Shown here: positions 34,640 to 43,704 of the stretch, piece by piece
Numbering within the stretch: the first letter of the stretch is position 1
Layout: each line of letters starts with the position of its first letter
Source of the DNA: Nemertoderma westbladi
Lineage: Eukaryota > Xenacoelomorpha > Nemertodermatida > Nemertodermatidae
DNA: 49,574 bases
Assembly: GCA_032718475.1 (NCBI GenBank)
Contig: JAUCBJ010005911.1
Location: 1 to 49,574, forward strand
Reading direction: 5' to 3'
Position numbers and translations under genes: made by a program
The notes under the pieces: model-generated
Told to the model about the DNA's origin: nothing
Seen by the model: only the letters and a program-made list of their open reading frames with translations
Database searches by the model: none

Positions 34640-35430
34640 ATTATGTTCCTCTTTTCCAATATAACAGACTCCATGCTGGACCCTGATGCTAAATCATTCA
34701 ATCCAAATACCAATTTCCAGGAGTGTGACAAGTGCAATACCGATGAGGTTGTGTTTGTTGGAGTTCAATATCAGGAGCCAAATACAATTATTGAGGAAAA
34801 TAAATTCTATCCTGATTCAGAATTGAGTTACAATGAAGAGCGTGTTAAAAATGCTATTTTCAATACGACCATCTCCAAGGTTATTGTCCTCTTAAAGCCA
34901 GATGATCCTGACTGGAGGTACTTCAAGTCAGGTCAGGAATTAACGACACCACTGTAGTAGCGGACTCATTTCTTTCCATAATGGGAGCTCATTTTGGAAA
35001 TAATATCAGCTGCGTCGATTCTGCTTTTTGTACTAAACTGCATCAGGATAAGTTTGATATCGCAAGTGCAGTTAAATACATAACCTCTTCATGTAATGTT
35101 GGCTCCACTTCAGTTCTACTATTCCCTGATTGCCACCATGACAATTTTTGTTATGCACATTGCTGATTTAAAAAATCATTCAGTCTACACCCTGTGTAGT
35201 ATTAGACATTCAATGGAACCAACTCTTGTCTCAAAACATATAAGATCACTCTTAAACCTTATTGGCAAGGCTCAAGGTGCTACTTATTCTTGGTTAGTTG
35301 TAACACTACAAAAATCCATTTCCACTACAGAGACCTGGGAGTCACGACTGTGGTATATTTGTCTTTCTATATGCCCTTTCAGTGTGGTGGTGGGTTAAAT
35401 CTTTCCGAAGAAGCCTGTTCTGGTGATATT
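34640..35430 (+). pseudogene. Ulp1/SENP-like (C48) cysteine peptidase remnant
   Basis: Three blocks in different frames fit the C48 fold in order. The first is SGQ at 34928-34936 followed, one base out of frame, by INDTTVVADSFLSIMG (from 34939), which matches the conserved W-I-N-D segment. The second is SVLLFPDCHH (about 35107) followed in another frame by DLKNHSVYTL, the usual beta-strand region after the catalytic His. The third is GSHDCGIFVFLYAL, with the DCG catalytic-cysteine box at 35346-35354. The His-Trp position is not preserved, and at least three frame changes and stops occur, so it is dead. In the family these enzymes cleave ubiquitin-like modifiers; several TE classes carry them. 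Confidence 0.68.
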
Positions 35431-36420
35431 AGTCGCTGGTTGTCCAGTTTCCTTTCAAATATCAAAGTATATCACCCTATTACATTGTATATCACCCTAT
35501 TACATTATACCCATTCTTGTTCCCAGTTCCTGGCTGCCCTGCAACTAACCCCAAGTTTGATTTCAACCCAATCACAAAGACTATGACCAATTCAGTCGAA
35601 ATACTCCAAAAGGAATCTCTCTGGTCAATGATTCTGATGGTTCGTTCCCTTCCTACAAATTGGCCAACCTTATACCTTTTTTTACATCTGTCAAAGAAAG
35701 ATATTGTTAAGAAATTATTACCTAAGAAGAACGATTTTCTGCAAGACCTCAGGAATATTCTATTTAAAGATATTCGCCGTTTGCTCCAACCAACGCAGGT
35801 AGGTTGTTTCCCTCGATCTTCACGTCAGAAGTACGAATTAAGAATCAGTAGCTGACATCTGTGAATTTATTATTTCTCTTAAAGACTCACGTATCACTGA
35901 ATCTTGCCGCAAGCAAGCGCCTGCGTCGTGTTACAACGCCAAAATAATCTGATAACTCTTTTATATCTTTAAGATCTGATCTCTTACAAGCTGTAGAGAC
36001 CCTGCAGGCTCGTATAGCCATGTTGGAAAGCACTAACACATCCCTGGGGCAGCAAGTATCAAAACTTCAGGATGACCTTTCCCATGAGCGCCACTGTAGA
36101 TTAATCCTTGAGGCTACAATAAATAATTGCCATGACTGCAGTAATTTCGTCCATCAGGGCACTAAGAAGTCCAATTCTCCAACTAGTAACTGCAGTTTAC
36201 CCTTTTCTACCAAAATTAATATGGAGCCTCAGAGGCCAGCTTCAAATTCAACAGAAGAAACCAAACATGGTTCGACTCATTACTTTTCTTTGTTGTGCAG
36301 GGCCCGTTATATTTCAGTGCTTATACTGTTTCATAGTGCAGTGTGATTTTAGTATTTTTGATTATAATAAATTAAATGCCAGCCAGTCTGGCGTAACCAC
36401 TTTAAAATAAAGTCTGTCAT
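35431..36420 (+). pseudogene. Downstream decayed ORF with coiled-coil segment
   Basis: Frames at 35517-35855 and 36020-36346 appear to continue the same decayed protein. The latter encodes a leucine-rich heptad-like stretch (about 36020-36115: LESTNTSLGQQVSKLQDDL) that suggests a coiled coil, followed by a Cys/His pair and a low-complexity polar region. No reverse transcriptase or transposase follows before the Harbinger element, so the class of parent element stays open. Confidence 0.4.
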
Positions 36421-36837
36421 TGTTTATCATTTCTAATTAAGCAATGCACGTACGGTAGGTCACTCTTTGGTTATATAAGCATTACGAGAGACTATATAAG
36501 AAATTGTACTAATCTCTATTAGATATACGAGAACCGTCTTTCCCAAAATATCAATGAGTGATGCTTTCAGTTTGCGTTAAACTGGTTATAAAAATTAAAA
36601 AACAGGTCCATTTCAGTTTGCCCTTAAGCCCGGTTCACACTGCACACGTAAGCGACACATAACACATAAATACATATTACATAACTACATAACAAAATTT
36701 ACGTAAGCACATAAACACGAAGCTTATTGACGACGAAGCTTGATTCACACTGAACAATTTATCATTTGTGATAAATATCATTATCAAAATACCTATTACA
36801 GTATTATTTACAGTCCTAGACCACTATTATTATTTCA

Positions 36838-37162
36838 GAATTATTTAAACGTGGACGAAACCAAATCGTCGACGGCCAATTTTCCGAAATCGTCTTCAGT
36901 TTGGAGAGTTCCACTGATTAGTGCAGGAAATGCACGGTGCAGGAATGATTTTTTTCAAATACTTTTGAATGAGTCCCAATCGCTTCGATTAACTTTGTGC
37001 GTTTCTGGAACCCAAATTGACGAAAACTACAGTATAACCATTTTTCGAAAACCAGTATCAGCCGCTGAACGTCTCGCTGTGACCTTACGATTTTTGGCTA
37101 CAGGAGTCTCGCAGCAAACAATTTCATACATTTCCCCACGCAAAATCTTATGTAGAACATAA
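36838..37162 (+). pseudogene. Harbinger transposase (HARBI1-like) N-terminal fragment
   Basis: The translation contains NYLNVDETK near the start and FRKPVSAAERLAVTLRFLAT near the end (37067-37100), followed by a SQQTISY-like segment. This is the conserved helical N-terminal part of PIF/Harbinger nucleases, which precedes the DDE catalytic domain. The middle is disrupted (a segment from about residue 45 to 100 does not fit the family), and no DDE domain follows, because the minisatellite begins at about 37190. It is non-functional. Confidence 0.75.
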
Positions 37163-37189
37163 AATTAAATTATTTCTAAGTCTTATGTA

Positions 37190-38630
37190 CCCTACAAGGC
37201 CTTATATGTGCTTATTTATGTGTACCGTTATGTGCTTATGTGATCATGTTTTATGTAATATTTACTCAGTGTGAACACTCTTATGTACCGTTATGTGCTT
37301 ATGTTATATGTATTATGTACACAGTGTGAACACTCTTATGTACCGTTATGTGCTTATGTGCTTATGTTTTATGTATTATATACTCAGTGTGAACACTCTT
37401 ATGTACCGTTATGTGCTTATGTTATATGTATTATGTACACAGTGTGAACACTCTTATGTACCGTTATGTGCTTATGTTATATGTATTATGTACACAGTGT
37501 GAACACTCTTATGTACCGTTATGTGCTTATGTGCTTATGTTTTATGTATTATATACTCAGTGTGAACACTCTTATGTACCGTTATGTGCTTATGTTATAT
37601 GTATTATGTACACAGTGTGAACACTCTTATGTACCGTTATGTGCTTATGTTATATGTAAATAATTATGTACTCAATGTGAACACTCTTATGTACCGTTAT
37701 GTGCTTATGTTATATGTATTATGTACACAGTGTGAACACTCTTATGTACCGTTATGTGCTTATGTGCTTATGTTTTATGTATTATATACTCAGTGTGAAC
37801 ACTCTTATGTACATATGTATTATGTACACACTGTGAACACTCTTATGTACCGTTATGTGCTTATGTGCTTATGTTTTATGTATTATATACTCAGTGTGAA
37901 CACTCTTATGTACCGTTATGTGCTTATGTTATATGTATTATGTACACATTGTGAACACTCTTATGTACCGTTATGTGCTTATGTGCTTATGTTTTATGTA
38001 TTATATACTCAGTGTGAACACTCTTATGTACCGTTATGTGCTTATGTTATATGTATTATGTACACAGTGTGAACACTCTTATGTACCGTTATGTGCTTAT
38101 GTTATATGTATTATGTACACAGTGTGAACACTCTTATGTACCGTTATGTGCTTATGTGCTTATGTTTTATGTATTATATACTCAGTGTGAACACTCTTAT
38201 GTACCGTTATGTGCTTATGTTATATGTATTATGTACACAGTGTGAACACTCTTATGTACCGTTATGTGCTTATGTTATATGTAAATAATTATGTACTCAA
38301 TGTGAACACTCTTATGTACCGTTATGTGCTTATGTTATATGTATTATGTACACAGTGTGAACACTCTTATGTACCGTTATGTGCTTATGTGCTTATGTTT
38401 TATGTATTATATACTCAGTGTGAACACTCTTATGTACATATGTATTATGTACACACTGTGAACACTCTTATGTACCGTTATGTGCTTATGTGCTTATGTT
38501 TTATGTATATATACTCAGTGTGAACACTCTTATGTACCGTTATGTGCTTATGTTATATGTATTATGTACACATTGTGAACACTCTTATGTACCGTTATGT
38601 GCTTATGTAATATGTGTTATGCGTGCAGTG
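37190..38630. repeat. Minisatellite of Harbinger terminal sequence, about 24 units
   Basis: Units of about 55-63 bp contain CAGTGTGAACACTCTTATGT, ACCGTTATGTGCTTATGT and a TATATGTATTATGTACA or TTTATGTATTATATACT spacer. The CAGTGTGAAC word is the element's own terminal sequence. A block around AAATAATTATGTACTCAATG occurs at 37661 and again at 38283, so a segment of about 625 bp was duplicated inside the array. Frames of Met/Tyr/Val/Cys repeats here are artefacts. Confidence 0.93.
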
Positions 38631-38639
38631 TGACCTTTA

Positions 38640-39066
38640 CACGCTTTAACTGTCATTTGTAAACCTACTAACCAGGGCTATTCAAATAAGATATTTGGCA
38701 TTTTTCGATTTACAATAATCGTCTCCTTCATTCACCTCGTTGCGCTTATCCTGTTTTTTTTCAAAATATTTTTTAAATCGGTCAATTATTGATGAAATTA
38801 AACCAAATTTGGTAAACATTTCATAATTATACATACAGACAGACTTATATAGTTCTTTTGTCTACCGCTAGGGGGGCGAATTGTCAGAAACATAAACTTA
38901 GAAGTAGTTGTAATTCAGCAATCAGATTGATCCGTAATAAGGTAGGATTGTCCTACGAGCATTGCTTAAGTATAAGTTCTAAACACTGACAGACTTTTAT
39001 AGCATATACGTGATACTAATGTACTTCAACTTTACTTACATACGTGATATATTTTAAACTGCAACT
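38640..39066. other. Spacer without gene
   Basis: It holds ACCGCTAGGGGGGCG at 38864-38878, a word similar to two in the MITE at 42 kb. Otherwise nothing was recognised. Confidence 0.4.
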
Positions 39067-41620
39067 ACTACTACTAGGATCGGCATGCTGCATTGCAGCT
39101 GCATTTTTAAGAATGCTGTGCCGGCTTGTCAACAAAATTGCACCGCCACAACTCCCTATCACCCATGACATTTGCTAGATCATCCGCATCTTTAAGGCCA
39201 GTGTCCTTTAAGATGCGTCTCAAGAAAGTCATGAGCTGTCCACCATGCTTATTCACTCCATGAGGCTGCCAAAGTACAAGATTATGCACTGGCAGGTCCT
39301 CACGGCGAAAGCAATGTCCTGCAAAGCGGAGGCGATTTTGTTCTAGTGTCAAGCTTGGGGGAACCAATGAGACACCTCCAATGTTATATAGTGTCTGGTT
39401 GGAGATGTGTGCATTGTACTTGACACAATGTACCCGGCGTAGCATTCTTGTGAATGTGCCATCCAGAGATTTGGTGTCCTCAGCAGTTAGAGCCCAGCAT
39501 GGACTCCCGTAGAGGAGTACTGGAACTACTGCTGCTCTAAATAATCGGACCTTAAGTTTCCGATTAATTCTAGGTGACTTCCAAATCCTGGAAAGCCTAT
39601 TCAAGGCTGCCCATGCCTTTCCCTTACGTATTCGAAGGTCCTCACCTGACTTCCGGATCCATGATCCCAGGTAACAGAAGTCGTCCACATGCTCAAGCAT
39701 ACCATCCTTTGAGCTTATGCTCATCCGATCAGAGACTTGCTGAGGACTTTCAAAGTTAACTGTCAGAATTTTGGTCTTTCTGGAGTTAATAAAAAGACCA
39801 ACACTAGAAGCAGCATGTTCTAATGAGCCGAGGAGCCGCTGGGCTCCCTCTAATGATTCTGAGAGTACTCCTAAGTCATCAGCAAAGTCTAGATCAGTTA
39901 GGTACTTGGCAGGATTTCCTCGACTTCTGGAGCCAGTAGGTGGAGTTATCATCACCCCATCATCATTATGATGATCTAAGGACATGCGTAGAACATAGTC
40001 AACCACAATAATGAACAAGAATGGTGCAAGTGTGTCTCCTTGGAGGACGCCCCATAACACTTCAAATGGTTCTGTGTCACCGTCAACAGTAGACACAAAT
40101 GTTGTCGAACCATCGTATACTGATCTGATTGCTGCAATAATTTCATCAGGAATCCCATATAATGAAAGTATGCTGAACATACGTGAGCGAGAGACTGAAT
40201 CAAAGGCCTTGAAGAAGTCAACAAAGATAACAGCCAGATGCCTGTCTTTCTTTTTTGATAACTCTTCAATTATCCTTCTAAGTGCCAAAATGGGCTCCAT
40301 GGTCCCACGACCTTTACGGAACCCATTCTGATTTCCACGTAGCAGTCTCTCAATGGGATCCCTGATGCGATTTAATAGAATTCTATTGTATAGTTTTGCA
40401 GCAATCGAGATCAATGAGATTCCCCGAAAAGAACCATAGAGTGTTAGGTTGCCCTTCTTGGGAACTGGCACCAACTTATTTGTTTTCATTTCTTGTGGGA
40501 CTCTTGTTGTACGGTACATGTCTACTATGATGGGATAGATGAGCTTTAAACACTCAGGTATTTTAAAGACCTCAGGGGGAACACCATCTACTCCGCTGGC
40601 ACGATTGGTCTTAATGCTCTTTGCAGCAGCCTTCACTTCTGCAAAGGAGATATCGCCAATGGGAATATCTGGGAGTACAGACTCAGACACTTTTACTTCT
40701 ATAAAGTTATCAGGCAATACCCTGTCATTATTGAGGAGCTTTTCAAAGTGGTCTTTCCAACCATTGAGGCGATCGGCTGGTGATTCAGCCTTAACCTTGG
40801 TGGTTGGTTGGCTTTTCCGCCCAGTAAGCAGATTGATCGATTTCCATGCCTGGGATGATTGCCTGCTGTCGTCAGCATCATTGATTGCATCAACCTGTTG
40901 GTTTATTAGCTCCTGTAGATTAACAGAGTACTGCCTGTTCAGGGACCTAGATGCAGCTTTAACTGCATTCTTGGCCGCTGTAGTCTGTTTGAGTCGGGAC
41001 TCTTTCTGCGCCTTATGAAGGTCATTTCGGCACTTCTGAATTTTGTTGTCAGTCCAGGGGGCCCTTTTCCTGTTTCGAGGGTATACAGGAACTGTTTCTG
41101 CAGCTGCTAACTTAACTGCTTCTGTAAAGGCAGTATAGCCCTCACAGTGATCTGCCGCCTCAGAGGCAAGAGCCTCATACCTGTTGCTCAGCTGTAGTGT
41201 GAAGCTGGATCTCACACTTGGCTGTTGCAACAGAGAGGACCAGTCATGCCGTGGCAAGGCAGATTTCGTTGTTCTGCTAGCACGCAGACTAAGTCTTACC
41301 TTGGCCACAATAAGGCGGTGATCACTGGAGAAGGGTCGAAGTGTAAATGCATTACAGTCTTGTATAGAGCTCCTGTATTTCCTACGAAACAGAATATGGT
41401 CTATCTGGGACTTGTGACCACTGGGTCCACTATTAGTCCATAGCTTTCCAGTTCGCTTCTTGAACTGGGTTCCAGCCGAAAACAATCCATTTCCAGAGAA
41501 ACTGCAACTAGAAAGCCAGCAAGCTGTCTGTAAGGAGCCCGGGGGAAGAATCCTAGCCAAGTCAGTCAGCAGTAAGTAAATTAAACAATTGTCTAAACTG
41601 TAAGGCGTGAGGCTAGCTGA
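39067..41620 (-). mobile_element. Longest non-LTR retrotransposon copy (copy 4)
   Basis: The 3' end is on the left with the tail (CTACTACTACTAGGATCGGC on plus). The element reaches into the endonuclease domain on the right, where it meets a sequence (GTGGCTCGCCCCAC, 41624-41637) that is the inverted form of a MITE end at 41775. No TSD was found, so the right end may have been cut by a later event. With seven pieces in this window, this family is abundant in the genome. Confidence 0.9.
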
Positions 41621-41638
41621 CTTTGTGGCTCGCCCCAC
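39107..41638 (-). CDS. Endonuclease (C-terminal part)-reverse transcriptase, 843 codons
   Basis: An uninterrupted frame. Residues about 78-110 carry the end of an AP-like endonuclease (SQIDHIL and SSDHRLIVAKV). Residues about 190-290 are a basic linker. The RT domain spans about 330-640: ASGVDGVPPEVF, FRGISLISIAAKLYN, FVDFFKAFDS (motif A, about 471), GVLQGDTLAPF (about 529) and FADD (585-588). The C-terminal region ends RCNFVDKPAQHS. The catalytic RT aspartates are present. The first 25-30 residues are read from a junction with unrelated DNA, so the listed start is not the natural one; most of the endonuclease is lost. In the family this protein nicks the target and copies its RNA onto it. 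The intact frame implies recent insertion. The clade, RTE-like or a relative, was not settled. Confidence 0.9.
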   Translation of the reverse strand: MGRATKSASLTPYSLDNCLIYLLLTDLARILPPGSLQTACWLSSCSFSGNGLFSAGTQFKKRTGKLWTNSGPSGHKSQIDHILFRRKYRSSIQDCNAFTLRPFSSDHRLIVAKVRLSLRASRTTKSALPRHDWSSLLQQPSVRSSFTLQLSNRYEALASEAADHCEGYTAFTEAVKLAAAETVPVYPRNRKRAPWTDNKIQKCRNDLHKAQKESRLKQTTAAKNAVKAASRSLNRQYSVNLQELINQQVDAINDADDSRQSSQAWKSINLLTGRKSQPTTKVKAESPADRLNGWKDHFEKLLNNDRVLPDNFIEVKVSESVLPDIPIGDISFAEVKAAAKSIKTNRASGVDGVPPEVFKIPECLKLIYPIIVDMYRTTRVPQEMKTNKLVPVPKKGNLTLYGSFRGISLISIAAKLYNRILLNRIRDPIERLLRGNQNGFRKGRGTMEPILALRRIIEELSKKKDRHLAVIFVDFFKAFDSVSRSRMFSILSLYGIPDEIIAAIRSVYDGSTTFVSTVDGDTEPFEVLWGVLQGDTLAPFLFIIVVDYVLRMSLDHHNDDGVMITPPTGSRSRGNPAKYLTDLDFADDLGVLSESLEGAQRLLGSLEHAASSVGLFINSRKTKILTVNFESPQQVSDRMSISSKDGMLEHVDDFCYLGSWIRKSGEDLRIRKGKAWAALNRLSRIWKSPRINRKLKVRLFRAAVVPVLLYGSPCWALTAEDTKSLDGTFTRMLRRVHCVKYNAHISNQTLYNIGGVSLVPPSLTLEQNRLRFAGHCFRREDLPVHNLVLWQPHGVNKHGGQLMTFLRRILKDTGLKDADDLANVMGDRELWRCNFVDKPAQHS

Positions 41639-41775
41639 ATAATAAAAAATGAAACTTTGCTACCACTAACAATAAATAAGATTACCGAATATTTATAAAA
41701 TAATAAAAAAAAGGTGCGCAACCAGATAAATAGCAACGAATAGAGCAAAATACTAAATTTAGTTTCCTTCTAAAT

Positions 41776-42296
41776 GTGGGGCGAGCCACGAAGTTGGCGG
41801 AGCCTTAGCGAATTGACACTGTTAGGGGGTGGGTCAATTTATGCAAATAGTTGTCGTCGTCGTCGTTGTCGTCGTCGTCGTCGTCGTCGTCGTCGTTACG
41901 ATTTTGACATGCTAATAACTTTGTCGGATTTAAAGCTGCCAAGTTGAAAATTTGTAGGTATCAATATGAGCAAAAGTTGAGATTTTTGAGAGACTTTCAG
42001 ACACCATCAGTGCAATGGTCTCCCGCTAGAGGGCCACATGTCTAAACATTAAATGCCCTCCCATTTCTTTGCTTTTAATCCGTTTAAGCTGAAACTTGGC
42101 AGATATGTATTAGACCATTAGCTGTGACTTTCAAAGGAGGCGAATCCATCTGCAGTTCTCCAGTCTGCCGCTAGAGGGCCAAAGGTCTGAAAGTGAAAAC
42201 AACTAACGACGACAACTATTTGCATAAATTGACCCACCCCCTAACAGTGTCAATTCGCTAAGGCTTCGCCAACTTCGTGCTGCGCGAAGTCCCCAC
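41776..42296. mobile_element. MITE with ~75-bp terminal inverted repeats
   Basis: The left block TTAGCGAATTGACACTGTTA then GGGGGTGGGTCAATTTATGC is repeated in reverse complement on the right (about 42205-42265). Outer parts (GTGGGGCGAGCCACGAAG on the left, CTTCGTGCTGCGCGAAGTCC on the right) match less well. The total is about 520 bp with no ORF. It includes a GTC trinucleotide run (about 41851-41896) and two copies of CCGCTAGAGGGCC (42023 and 42168). A 70-codon minus frame over the right end is not believed. Confidence 0.8.
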
Positions 42297-42847
42297 TTCG
42301 TGTATATAATACGTGATAGAAACACCAGCTGAGTGCGGATACGCCCAAACTGCAGATAAGTATTTTATCGAGTTGTTCGATTATAACAGTGTCTGTGTCA
42401 GATCTGCCTCTTGCGTCTGATATCACATCAAATACAAACCTGGCTCTTAAGGAAAGGGACACTCATCCACAGCGACCCCTTTAGGGACAGAGTAGGTGTG
42501 AAAATGAAAATTATTAATTTTAGATGAAGCTAATTAGCCATTTAAGCCATTGTACCCTTGTTTTAGAAACCTTCCGACAATGACGTCAGCTTCTCTCTCG
42601 CGGGTATTTCCTATTCATAAAATAATATATTAATTGGCCGACGACGACTTTTTGTTACATATAATTTGATAGCCCAATGATGATAATGTAATTGAATAAA
42701 CTACGAACGAGGTAATTAGTTGGTACAAGGAGTTACAGTACACAGTGCAGTTACAGTAAATTGTTTTAATTAAACAATACAAGGTGAATGAAAACGAAAA
42801 TAATATAAAATATAAATAATATTATACTTTCAAGTTTAATATATTTA

Positions 42848-43219
42848 CTACTACCAGGATCGGCATGCTGCATTGCAGCTGCATTTTTAAGAATGCTGTG
42901 CCGGCTTGTCAACAAAATTGCACCGCCACAACTCCCTATCACCCATGACATTTGCTAGATCATCCGCATCTTTAAGGCCAGTGTCCTTTAAGAAATGTTC
43001 TTCAAATGTCATGGGTGATAGGGAGTTGTGGCGGTGCAATTTTGTTGACAAGCCGGCACAGCATTCTTAAAAATGCAGCTGCAATGCAGCATGCCGATCC
43101 TAGTAGTCCTTTAAGATGCGTCTCAAGAAAGTCATGGGCTGTCCACCATGATTATTCACTCCATGAGGCTGCCAAAGCACAAGATTATGCACTGGCTGGT
43201 CCTCACGGCGAAAGCAATG
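42848..43219 (-). mobile_element. Short non-LTR retrotransposon copy 5, with TSD
   Basis: It is flanked by CAAGTTTAATATATTTA (42831-42847) and CAAGTTAATATATTTA (43220-43235), a target-site duplication with one indel. Only the last ~260 bp of the family are present. It is interrupted by another copy in the opposite orientation. Confidence 0.9.
42993..43106 (+). mobile_element. Nested ~114-bp insertion of the same retrotransposon family
   Basis: The last ~100 bp of the family plus a short TAG tail sits on plus inside copy 5. TCCTTTAAG lies on both sides (42984-42992 and 43107-43115) as a 9-bp target-site duplication. The first dozen bases (AAATGTTCTTCA) do not match the family and may be filler added at the 5' junction. 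Confidence 0.88.
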
Positions 43220-43247
43220 CAAGTTAATATATTTAATATACCATCAT

Positions 43248-43699
43248 ATGTGGCTGGCCACGAGAACTTATGTCGCAAAACCTGATTCTGAGATAATCGC
43301 GTTTAAAGTTTCCCTCTATTTTTGAACAAATTTAATTGGATTATCAAGTTAGAAATGTAAAACGATGCGGGAAATTCAAATTGGTTCTGATATTCAAGAT
43401 ATCTTAGGAAATAACTAATTACAGGAAGCAATATAAGATGTTGCAGTGTTGTATATAACACTGTTTTAGTGTTTTCATGTCTGAATTTAGGACTTTAATA
43501 AAAGGTACTAATACGGGTAGGTAGGAAAAGAGCTACCCGAATCACCTTCACATAAATCGCTATAACTTTTTTTTGGAAATAGATATTGAGACACCGTTTT
43601 TTTTGTTAAAATCTCTGTAAAATTCTGCATCTCATAGGCCTAATAACTCCAAATCGACCTCCGGTAACATAAGGTCCCTTTTCTCGTGGCCAGCCACAT
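43248..43699. mobile_element. 452-bp MITE with ATCAT duplication
   Basis: The terminal inverted repeats ATGTGGCTGGCCACGAGAA (left) and TTCTCGTGGCCAGCCACAT (right) are perfect over 19 bp. ATCAT is present just outside each end (43243-43247 and 43700-43704). There is no ORF. The superfamily is uncertain. Confidence 0.85.
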
Positions 43700-43704
43700 A
43701 TCAT

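Larger units (their letters stand above)
36627..38636. mobile_element. PIF/Harbinger-type element with TTA target-site duplication
   Basis: The left end GGTTCACACTGCACACGTAAG (36632 onward) and right end (CTTATGTAATATGTGTTATG then CGTGCAGTGTGACC) are inverted repeats. TTA lies directly outside both (36624-36626 and 38637-38639), the classic Harbinger duplication. A transposase N-terminal remnant lies inside on plus. About 1.4 kb of the element is a minisatellite derived from its own end. Confidence 0.8.

Noticed and set aside
37293-38523. Met/Tyr/Val/Cys repeat proteins on plus
   Set aside because: They are translations of the Harbinger-derived minisatellite.
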